Assembly (NCBI GenBank): GCA_020086605.1 | Contig: JACBWW010000015.1 | Span: forward strand, 6,345,513 to 6,409,512 | Reading direction: 5' to 3' | Source: Lanius collurio | Taxonomy: Eukaryota; Chordata; Aves; Passeriformes; Laniidae | Length of the DNA: 64,000 nt | In this document: positions 50,683-61,400 of the stretch, piece after piece | Numbering within the stretch: position 1 is the first letter of the stretch | Layout: every line of letters starts with the position of its first letter | Translations under genes and position numbers: made by a program | The notes under the pieces: model-generated | Database searches by the model: none | Told to the model about the DNA's origin: nothing | Seen by the model: the letters and a program-made list of their open reading frames with translations, nothing else

Positions 50683-51290
50683 AATTTCTAGTCTGTATCT
50701 GAAATTCTCATTTGATGACATGCTAGCTTATAAAGGGCTCGGAGCTCTAGCCACTGGCCCATCCAGGCCACAACAGTCACCCTCACAAATACAGCAGGCT
50801 GATGAAGCTGAGCTCCCCACCCGAGAGAGCTTCCCTCTAAGCTGGCAGAGAAACCACACACCAGCAGAGGCAAAGTGAAGAGAGGGGACTCCCCACACGT
50901 CCCCATATGTATTTAACACAGAAATCCACCACCCAGAAAAAATAAGCACACAAAGCCAAATGACTAGGAGGGTGCAGGAATTTTATACTGGGTATGATAG
51001 GTGGGGGAAAGGGATCACAGCCAATGGGATAGGGACAACTAGGTGGGGTTGACAGTAAGGAAACCAATGTGGACAATACATAGGAGGGTTTTAGGGAAGG
51101 AACCAATGGGATGTCAAGTAACATGGAAGTTTCTAGAATAAATACATGTTAACTAAGGGAAATTGATAAACATGAACTTGCGCATAAAGTGAGGGGGGGA
51201 AAACTCTAACCAATTGTAGAAGAAAATGCAAATAACAGAACAGGGGAATTGTGGGCTCCCGCCATAAATTTGGTGCTTAAACCTGGGATT
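50683..51290. mobile_element. Possible solo or partial LTR of an endogenous retroelement
   Basis: The segment is less AT-rich than its flanks and has LTR-like promoter parts. CCAAT occurs at 51021, 51064, 51103 and 51210, three of them about 40 bases apart in similar contexts. Read on the minus strand, these become ATTGG boxes placed 34 bases before a TATAAAA box (plus 50981-50987), which is the spacing of a working LTR promoter. Conflicting evidence for the plus orientation is a primer-binding-site-like TGGTGCTTAAACCTGGGA at 51271-51288, just after a possible LTR end at 51264. I cannot reconcile the two. No terminal inverted repeats, polypurine tract or gag/pol/env coding remnant were found. 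The limits are guesses. Confidence 0.3.
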
Positions 51291-54200
51291 CTGACTACCA
51301 GAGTGTTGTGTGGGTGTTTTGTTCAGTGGTTAAAGTGGCTGGAGTCATTTGCATGACTATACTTATTCTGTAATTATTTTATTTTTTTTTTTTTTTTAGT
51401 GTTTGAGTTGACCACTTTGATAGGTAAAGTGTGGGAGTTATATAATCACTCTTTGTTAGTCCTTCTTTTTCTCCTCAATCTTCATTGTTTTTTGTTATTT
51501 CTGTTAGTTCATTAAGTTTTGGAGCTTTCTGCTAAAATGGAGAGGCTTTATTTTTGGCTGGCTCCTTTCTCTAGGTTTATGTCAGATTTATATCTGATCT
51601 TTGATGCTGGGATATTATTCTGAAGTTATTCAATTATTTCTAATATCTGTAAAAATCTAATGATTTACAGAACTTTTGTTCTATTAGTGTAATTTTAAAA
51701 AAACTAATTATGCATTCAAAGAGGAAAAAATGAAATGTGTGCTGCTGAAGTATATAAATGCCTCAACTTGATGGAAATTTACTTTGGTAGGTGTTATACA
51801 AACCTCCCATAAAGTCAATTTTGTTGCTGTAAGACACTGCCTAGGTTCTCATTAAAAGATTTGGCCTTGATCTGTAATGTCAGATCCCACAAGGCTATTT
51901 GATTCCAGATACAGATGTTGTCTATCCTGCATCTAGTCAATACTTATACCCCTTTCCAGAAAAAGAATTCTGACTTCAGAATTTTCAACATCTAAAAAGA
52001 ACTCATCAGTGAATACAGCAAAGAGGGGGATGAGTGTGATGCACGGTATTAGGAACAGTGCCTTTGTTAAGGAGACAACTGTACACCTTGACAACCCTTA
52101 TCTCTGCTGACACTGTTGTCCAAAACTTGAGTCCCACCTTATCATGTGCCTGACTGACCCAAGCTTTTGGAAAAGTCTATAGCATAGAAATGAGCTGAGA
52201 GGTAGCAAGGTGCCGAGAAGGAAGGTTTCATTGAAAATGGTTTGGAAGAGGCAGCCATGCAGTGTAGGCTTTGGACATGAACAGATTCATGCCCAAGTAA
52301 AAGAGGTTAAAGATAACATAAAGACAATATAAACAGCTTGGAAACAAGATAATGATTTTCATTATTGTCTTCCAGCAGAACCTAGTGTCTCTCTACTGCA
52401 GACTCTGCAAATTTACACTTCTGGCTCATTTTTTCCTAGGCTATACAACTTTGCTTTTGAAACTATTCCCTGGAAATCCTATGCTATGGCACAACCACCC
52501 CTTGCTGTCTGGAAATGAAAGAACATTTCCATGAGCTGCAGATACCAAAACAAGAGGCAGGAAAGGGTTACTTTAAAAATGGATGGGCACACTCTGGGCT
52601 TATATTAGGCCTACTAGAAGTAGGCAGAGGATTTTCCTAACTCTCACAGACAACTTTTATCCCTGGCCATTTATCCTCTGAAGCCACCTTGATAAAAGTT
52701 CAGACTTGCCCTTGGAAAAACAGTACTGGTTTGGTCCTCTAAGATTGAATTCTATAATGCACAGCTCTCACAAAAGCATAAAGTTCTTGGACAGGTTGAA
52801 AAAGAGAAGGACTATAAGTGAGGCTCAGTATTCAGAGGAGTGCACAGCATTTTTCATTGAAAAAAAGATTAACAAATCCTGCCTTAGTCAGAGGTCTTAT
52901 GCAGCTCTGAAGCAAGAAGTGCAGCACTGCTGATGTCTCATGAACATAAATGTCCTTCTATTCCACACTCAGATGCTGGTGGTCAGCTGGGCCATGTCCT
53001 GTTCTCAGAATTTGGCCAAGTATAAATATCTCTTAGAAATTTTGTTATAGTTTTAAGACAAAAGTCAGCATAAGAGAACAGGCTATGTTTCAGTTCTTTT
53101 TCCTTCAGAATTAAATCTCATTTGTTAGTTTGCAAGAACCTGACTGTGTAAGATTTACTTTCCCTATCTTCAAAGCATGGCCATTTGGCACATAGGAATG
53201 GCTCTGTGAGTTCTCCAGCTGACTAATCTCAAAGAAACTCTGTTAACTTACCCAGTGCCTGTCTCTGACCAAACCACAGCAAACTGTGCCCCATACACCT
53301 TACGAAAGAAATGCTGTAATAAAGGAGAGGGAATGATATTTTGTCATCTGTGAGCATCAACAGAAGCCTCTTCAGTGGTACTGAGCTTTCAGGCACCATT
53401 ATATCAGCAGCTGGAGCTAACTCCACTCAGAATGCTGATCTCAAATTGCAACTGCATTGAAGAAAACACTAGAAATCAGGAACAGGCTATTATGGAAATG
53501 ACCTCCCCTTACCTGCCAGCTGTATAAGAGCATGTGTTGTACCTGCACCATCTGTGGATACAGCTTCACTGTAATTTAAAGTGTAAAAGCCATCATATTT
53601 TTCTGTCAGGATTCAGGACTCCCTAGTGTACACTAATATGTAAAACACTTTGTTGGTATAAGGTCCAATTGCATATGCACATATGTCAGCCTTTACTGAG
53701 GCTCACTAAGTCATTGTCAGGCAGATGTTGTTTTGCCAGGTGTGCTTTTGTAGAACTTACATCTGGATAATTTTCCCAGAGAGGATTTTTTAATTGGAGA
53801 TGGGCAAAGTCAAAAGGTTTAGAGGTTCAATTAAATAAGCATCTAAAAATCTGGATGATTATCTGAACTCAAGATCCCCAAAATAAGGGTAAAAGCCTTA
53901 TAGAATAGACAAAAATTGTATTTCCCAGCCATGATGACTTATTAAATTTGCAGACTATTTTAAGTCAAATTTTTGCAAGCTACAAAGTTTTGTTTAAGTC
54001 TCACCTAAGTCTTCAGGTCAGTTTTATTTTAGCCAAATCATTTTCCTAGTCCCTAGTTTAAAACCTTGTGGACCATATTGCATTCCATTTAACCTAGGTG
54101 GAAAATTTCCTATTATTTTGAATAAAAAATGAAGCTTTGAGCTGTGCATCTTACAAAGTATATCTAATGCTAAAAGCAGAAACTCTGTATAGAAATAAGG

Positions 54201-55192
54201 CTTTAACTTTCCCATATGTATCAATGGGGAGAAATTGGACATTGCTATCAATACTAGTGTACAAAAGTTCATGTCTTTGGGAAAGAGAATTATATTTATA
54301 ATTGGGGGAGTTCAATAAAATGCCTCACTTTTCTGCTGTAAGAAAATAACAAACCTAAAAAGAGAAGCAACTAAGTATTTGATAGACTTGGGCAATTTGG
54401 GAGATTGATGATGACTGGATTTGAGGAATTACTAATGGATAATTCATTAAATAGGTAGTCCCTATTTCTTCATCTAAAAGTATTCCTTCAGAGGAAGAAA
54501 AATTGGTGATGGAATTTACTATCAAGGTTAATAGAAAATTATTTTCAAGTCAATGAAATTACTCAAAATAATTCTCTTCACGTATTGGTTATTTATAATT
54601 CTGTGGTTGTAATGTCAGAATATTGCTCCATCATTAGTCTTTCAGTAACTTATTTTAAAAGTCCAGCATTTTTTCTGTGACTTATTTTTCATTTAAGTAA
54701 AGAAACGTTTGTCTGACAGTAGAGATATTTGTTAAAAGTATGTGAGAATTTCACAGAAAAATATTCTAATTCACAGAACTACTTATTGTGATATGCTACC
54801 AAGTATTTCCAGAATATTTTTGTAGAATGGAAGCAATTAAACTGGAACTATTGCAAATGAATCAATTGGCTTGATTGTGATATGTAAAAATACAATGATT
54901 TCCACTGATACAAACAGTCATTAGAAGAAAACAATCTGGAAACAAAATAAATGTGCAAATAGGAATTGCACAGTTCTCTGTACTTTTGACTACATTTGTA
55001 CAGTGGGGCATAAACAGACATTGTAGGACAACCTTTATTTTGCTACAGAAATTCTCAAAGATCTCAATGCTACCACCCTTCAGACTGTGTATAGATGACC
55101 AAGAACTCTGTAGACCCTTCTCATTTGACAGATACACTACATTATATATTTCATTATTCAGTACATTAATGTTGAAAAAAATATGACATATG
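51291..55192. other. AT-rich unique sequence, no gene seen
   Basis: A 16-base T run ending in AG lies at 51382-51399. It looks like a splice-acceptor polypyrimidine tract, but no exon-like frame follows. No gene or further repeat is recognised. Confidence 0.55.
51382..51397. repeat. Poly-T tract (16 T)
   Basis: A homopolymer T run preceded by TATTTTA. It is a simple repeat. Confidence 0.85.
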
Positions 55193-55918
55193 ATGGAATC
55201 ACAGAATTATTTAGGTTGGAAAAGACATCTAAGATCATCGAGTCTAACCTTTGACTGATCACTACCCTGTTAACTTGACTGTGGCACTAAAGTGCCATGT
55301 TCCGTCATTTCTTGAACACTTCCAGGGATGGTGATTTTACCACCTCCCTGTAAAGTTTGTTCCAATGTTTAACAACCCTTTCTGTGTAGAAATTCTACTT
55401 GATGTCCAACCTGAACCTCCTCTAGTGCAGATTGAAGCTATATCCTCTTGTTCTGTCACTTGTTGCCTGGGAGAAGGATCCAGCCTCCACCTGGCTACAG
55501 CCTCCTTTCAGGTGATAGTAGAGAGTCATAAGGTCCCCAGAGCCTTCTTTTCTCCAGGCTGAACAACCCCAGCTTCCTCAGCTGCTCCTCATAAGACCCT
55601 TCACCAGCTTCTTTCCCTTTCTCTGGACATACTCTGGTCCCTCAATGTCTTTCTTGCAGCGAGAGGCCCACAGCTGAGCACAAGATTCTACGTTTGGCCT
55701 CACCTGTGCCAAATACAGGGGGGAAATCACTGCCCTAGTCCTGCTGGCCACCCCATTTTTGATACAAGCCAGGATGCCATTTGCCTTCTTGACCACCTGG
55801 GCACAGCTGGCTCTTGTTCAGCTGCTGTTGACCAGCACCCCCAAGTCCTCTTCTGCTGGGCATCTTCCCACATACTCTTCCGTCAGCCTGCAGTGCTGCA
55901 TGGGGGTTTTGTGACTGA
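55193..55918 (-). mobile_element. CR1 LINE fragment (RT C-terminus and 3' region), minus strand
   Basis: This is the best preserved CR1 copy here, inserted antisense to the plus strand. Plus-strand landmarks from its 3' end are GGAATCACAGAAT (tail), TTAGGTTGGAAAAGACATC, TAAGATCATCGAGTCTAACC, AACACTTCCAGGGATGGTG and TTCTCCAGGCTGAACAACCC, up to TGCAGTGCTGCATGGGG. On the minus strand the ORF at 55578-55796 reads [20 protein letters not shown] and later [20 protein letters not shown]. Both are hallmark segments of the CR1 reverse-transcriptase C-terminal part. The frame shifts upstream: the ORF at 55735-55977 carries the preceding [14 protein letters not shown] segment. No intact polymerase, endonuclease or ORF1 remains. 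The copy is 5'-truncated at about 726 bases, as most avian CR1 copies are, and cannot move by itself. Confidence 0.96.
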
Positions 55919-58373
55919 ATATATGAGGCTAAACCAGAAAAGACTGAAGGCTGTAAAAACAGACATTTAGATCCCAAGAATGACTTTGCTTTCAGATGAG
56001 GCTATGAGTCAAAAAGCAACTAAGGTACCATGTTGTCTTGAGAGCATGATACATCAGCGATGAGTCCTATTGGTCAGTCGTCATCCAGCAAGGTGTTTTT
56101 AGGGCTTCTGTTTGCATGTTAATTGGCTTATACTTATTTATGTATTGTTTATACTAAAGACACACTTCTGTTAAGCAGCCCAGATAGATCTCAAGATTTT
56201 TAAAGGAGGTTACTATTAATGCCTCATGCAGGTGGTTAACAGAAATACTTTTTCCTCTCTTGAATGTCACACTTCTGGTCACGTTGCCAGGACTCTAATT
56301 CCTCTCTTGCAAAAGTTCTGTGAAATTAAAAGCATAAGAAGGTGAAGAGTACATTCCAGCAATTAGTACACAGAAACATCTAAGAACAGCTCTGGAGTCA
56401 ATAAATATCTTGAATAAATAAGAAAACTTTATGAGCTTTTTTAATAAAGTAAACTTAATTGCTTTAAGATAGCTTAATTACATTAAACCTATGATACAAA
56501 ATTTGTAAACATGTATTTGACTTTTCAGTTGGCCCAGTCTATATTTCAAATTTGTGATAAATTCCAAACCATGAAAGTATCAAATTGTTTTATTGGCTTT
56601 TTTAGCCAAAACTTGGTGCTGCTGTGGTAATTGCTGATTAGTCAGGATATGAGGTTTGGGATTATGTTCAATAGCCTGCACTTGGGTCTGATATTTCTCT
56701 ACCCATAATGTTAATGTTATCACATAATTTTTCTGCTATTTCCAGTAACATCAGAAATGTGATGCTTGGGTTGGTGGCTTCTTAAGGTCAGATTGGAATA
56801 ATGTTAAAACCTAAAAAAGGATAGTACTTTCCTGTAGAATAAATAGTTGTGATCAATTGTGAGAAATGGATACTCTTATTCATAAAGAAGTCTAGATAAT
56901 TTTTTCAGTCATGATCTAATTAGTTCTGATTTATTAAAACTTCCTCTTCACGAGGATAATTTCTGACTCCAGTGATGAAATGACTTGTCTGTAGCAAAGT
57001 CTATCCTAGAACTTCAGATCTAGTTCTCTTTCATTAACAACATTTTTGTCACACAAAAGTAAGTCTATTAATGGGGGGAAATACCTAATTTTTTTTTTTA
57101 AACTAAACATTTTTTTAAAAACTAAACTAAAACTAAAGAAAATAACTAGAGTTTTAAAAAACAAAACTAAACATAACTAATTTTTTTTAAAAAACTAAAC
57201 CCACAGTTGTTATGATAGGTGAAGGACTGACAATTATAGAAAAAAACATGCTTGTATTCTACTGAAAAAGTGCACCAATTGTATTTGCTTCCTTTACAAA
57301 ATAAAATATTGTTTGCTCCTTTCAGAGCTGGCCTTATTTTTACATGAAAAGTGAACTTTAAGATAAGGGTATATTTTCAAACATAAAAGGATTTTCTTTA
57401 TCTCGCTTCCTGACACTCTGCTTTAGCTGCTTTTTCTTTAAAATAATCATATGACCTTTTAAATTACTAAAACTGGAGATAAAACATTACAGAACCTTTG
57501 GAGCTGACAGACGACTGATCAAATAACTTTCAGTTGTTCTATCTGTGTCTGAATGTAGCAAAATATAGCCACTTTTGAGCAGCATCAATCTGGCTTTCTG
57601 TCATTTATGTACAGAATTTCTTTATGGTCACAAAAATCCTTGGTAAAACTCACATGTAAAAGAGTATCTTTTTTCAGATTGTTATGAAAAAAAACTCAAA
57701 AAACATGGGAACTTCCATCATTACATTAGAAAATATCTCAGCCACAAATCAGTGCGCACCTGCTAAAATAATTGTCTTTTTCTGGTATTTTCCATATAAT
57801 ACTCCTTTACTGTGCAATGCAGTGTAGGTAAACCAGCTGTCCTTTAAGTAGACCTGATGGCAATTAAACTTGATGAATAGCTGCTGTGATTCCAAGGTAT
57901 TAGTCTTTTCTTCCTTCAACCTTGTTATTAATATGAATTTTCAATCCAAACACAATTTTGTAAAATGTTGTGGAATCTGAAGACAGCCAGAAGATGTCTA
58001 AGAGGACAAAATGAGATCATAGGTCATAGATATACTCTTAAAAAGTTGAATAAAAATGAATTGAGGTCCAGGAAGATCAGGCAGAAGAGCTCCATCTTCT
58101 CTTTTACCAGACCTGGGGTTTAGTCTGTGTCATGCAGTGATAAATTTGATTAGATACGCTGGCAGTGTGGCCAAGATGATTCAGGTCTCCTTCTTGTGAG
58201 AGATTTCTACGATTTATGGTACATGCAAAATTTTGGTCCAGATAAACTTCATTAAAAAACACAGCCCTAGAGTTTAATCATGCCAGATATGTGCAGTGTG
58301 TGTCAAAAAGCACTGCAAAAAGAGTACGGACCACTAGAGGTCTGAGCACGCAGTCAGATGTGTGTTATTGTCT
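55919..58373. other. AT-rich unique sequence, no gene seen
   Basis: No ORF of note is present. It holds the AACTAAA-rich low-complexity patch at 57085-57201, listed separately. TTAATTAC-type AT-rich runs dominate 56400-56520. Confidence 0.55.
57085..57201. repeat. Low-complexity patch of T/A runs and ACTAAA motifs
   Basis: Two similar blocks, each CTAA, then a T run, then an A run, then CTAAAC, lie at 57085-57107 and 57177-57200. Between them lies AACTAAA-rich sequence (ACTAAACTAAAACTAAAG and so on). The T runs and A runs can also pair as inverted repeats. This looks like a degenerate tandem or slippage region. Confidence 0.7.
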
Positions 58374-58488
58374 ATCCACACAACCTCCAAAGAAGTTTAA
58401 AGGAAACACCTTGAGACTTGTGTGGATTTTNATCCACACAACCTCCAAAGAAGTTTAAAGGAAACACCTTGAGACTTGTGTGGATTTT
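58374..58488. other. 57-bp identical direct repeat flanking a single N (probable assembly join)
   Basis: 58374-58430 and 58432-58488 are identical over all 57 bases, and the only N in the window (58431) separates them. Identical ends abutting a one-base gap are the mark of two contigs whose overlap was not merged. The true sequence probably has one copy. Each copy also begins with ATCCACACAA and carries its exact reverse complement TTGTGTGGAT near its end, so the unit can fold into a hairpin that may have hindered assembly. Confidence 0.9.
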
Positions 58489-61400
58489 TATTAACCCTGC
58501 ACTGTGAATTGATGGGGTGCTGGGGAAAAACAAACATAGGCAGAGAAAACATGAGGCCTGCCCTGCACAAGAGCTCTTTATTGACAGTTTGTAACATAGG
58601 CTTGGAGTGGCCCAATATTGCTCCTGTGACCCTTGCCTCCCAAAACTTACAGGCATTTTGAGACTTTGTTCACCCCATGAGGGCCTGCTGGCCTTGTCAT
58701 TGCAACTTTCTTCTCAGTGTTGTTCTGAGGATTAATCGTGTGCACTGGAGACAATTACACGTGCTTTTTGCCATCTCTTGACCTATATTTCTGCCAGCTT
58801 CACTTTCCTAATCTACACACAGACCTAGTTCGGGACTGTGGCAAATTACACAGGGCAGATTAGTAATGGGGTCTACAGTTAACTAAAACTTTGAGCTGGC
58901 ACCCAAATTCCACGTCCATATTGGCCCAAATTCAAAAGAGGTTTCAAGAGAGGAAAGGACACACACAGAATTTACATTTTTATTATTCTTTTGGTCTTCC
59001 CCAGGTGTAAGGAAAGTATTGCAGGAAGTAAAACTGTCTTGAGCTCCTTTGGTTTTTTTATTCTATGTGACCTTGCTATTGAAAAACTAAATTAAGAATA
59101 GCTAATCAAAAGTCTATAGATACATATCTTTTAGTAATGAAAAAACTAGTACAGTTGGGTTTTTTACCTATAAGAGTATTAACTTTGCTAGGTTAGGAAA
59201 GGAATCTCCCTTGATCCCAGTATACCTTTCTGTATTATGTTCTTTTTGCAGTAACTTACTTCTCAATTTTCTCCATATCTTAAAAAAAAAATGTTAAGAA
59301 AGTAGACACAGAAAAAACAATTTTGGCTGTATAGCTCTCTAAAGCCAAAAGCAGGCAAAATGTAAAAGATCAAGATGAAAATTTAACTTGCTTCAAAAGA
59401 AATCTTACATTGCTACCAGGCTTCATGTTATCTAACAGGACTCATTAAAACAAAACTGAACAGAGCAGTAAAATAGATAATAAGTACACACTAAGTTCTA
59501 ATGCCAATTTTTCTGAGTGGTTGAGTTCTTCGAGAGCTCACAGAGATTAAAAGCCTGCAATCTGTTTTCCTTACCACAGTCCCACTGTTGTGTCTTGCCA
59601 ATTCTACCTTGAGAACTAGAACAGGAACACACCCCCACCCCCCAGCAGTTGTATCTGTAGATTCCTCAACTTGGGCTTTTACTCACAAACAGTGTTCTGC
59701 ATTTCTGGGACATAGTCACATTTTTGCTTCTATTTCAGAAAGTCATCAAATACATGACTTTGACGATGGATGTTAAATATCTGTCATTCAAAAGAGCCAA
59801 TAAAATGGAAAATTTCAATCAAGCTGTTAAAATATGGCTGCCAAGAAAGGACAGTCAGTAGAAAGCAAGATCTTTTGAAGTATCAATTCACTCATAATCA
59901 TAAATCCCTACAAACTGTAACACTCTTGTTCTCCATTTTTTTCTTGACTTCAACTTCCACATTACAATATTTGCAATACAAGAAAAGTTTCTAAATTGGT
60001 AAGTAAATATGTGGTTTCTAGAACAAGCAAAAATCACCTGTCAGACAATCTATGAAGTGAGAAATTACAAGAAAATAGTACTACATGCACTACTTATAAT
60101 CTATACAGGACACCTGGTTTCTCTCTAGTTAAGAAACATCTTAAAAATCTTCTGAAAATGAAGATACCTTCAGAATCTGCTTATTTTTTTAAATTAAGGC
60201 ATTAGCTAAGAAATAATTTCTATATATATTCACACCAAATAGTTGCTTCATTATGTCAAACTTCTCCAAAAACCACAGACTTTTTTGCATTTGCTACATC
60301 CTTTGGTAAAGAGTTCTCAGCTGATCTATCACTCTGCACTAAGAACCTCTTCTCTATTTGCTTTGATGATTCTTAGTTGCAATATTCAGAGAAATAAAAA
60401 ACTATTGATATCTTTTTAACTTCTCCATTCTAGTCTCAGGTTTATTTGCCTCTTTCACGTTCTGCCTCCCCAGTTCTATTTCTCTCCCAAAACACATTTT
60501 TTTTCTAGGCAAGTCATTCTTTGCTTTGTTACAATTCTGTCCCACCTCTCTGAATATTTTCCAGATCTCCTTTATTTGTTTTTGAGATTCAAGGTTTCAG
60601 CTGGATTTGGACAGTTGTAAAATGAAGATGTTCTGCGCAGAACTCTTTATGCATGGTGTCATCTGAAATATAAGAAAACTACTCCACAATGCCAAGGTAT
60701 TCCAAAGAACTACAAGTAGCAATGTTGAAAACAAAACACTAAATTCAGGTTTTCACTTTGGGCTTTGTCGCTGTTTTTTTTAAACCTTTTGCATGGTTCT
60801 TTCCTTTGGAGGTTCAAAGTACCAAATTTAAAAAAGAACTTTGAAATATCAGTAAGTGACTATAATCCCTTCTGGTATGGAGTTTGAGGAACTGCATAAT
60901 TTAATGGAATCTGTACATATCAGTAAAAGTCTGCAAAAAAGCCCCTCACTGCTCGTATAAGAAAATTATACAACATTCAAAAACTTCCACAAGATGTCCA
61001 TAGCACTGAAATGTTTTCTTTTTTTCTCTCTCTCTCTGATCATGCCATTAGCTTCTGAGTGACATGGTAAAGTAAAATCCAACACCAGTCCCAGTTGCTC
61101 TTTTTATAAGATGACAGCCAGGGAGTGCTTCATCTAAGTGCTAAAGTGTTCCAGAAACACATAGACAGAGATGCTTTGATTTTCATGCAATCTATAAAAA
61201 AAAAAACTTTGCTTAGGGAACAGCCAGTCTCTCCAGACTGTTTAATTCTACTATTGCTACTTTCTACTGCCTGCATACCTCAAAGGCAGCAAACTAGTCT
61301 TATGTGTGAGCAGATAATGGCTGAGAGTCTACTGAAAAAATAAAAAGCGCTTTCCAGAGCAGCCTGTGGGAAGAAACAAAAGCTTCAGTGCAGGAAGACA

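Noticed and set aside
51382..51399. Poly-T followed by AG as a splice acceptor
   Set aside because: No plausible exon follows; a homopolymer alone is weak evidence.
58331..58345. CCACTAGAGGTCTGA as a second CTCF site
   Set aside because: It deviates at the GGGC part and after, and is clearly weaker than the 43166 motif.
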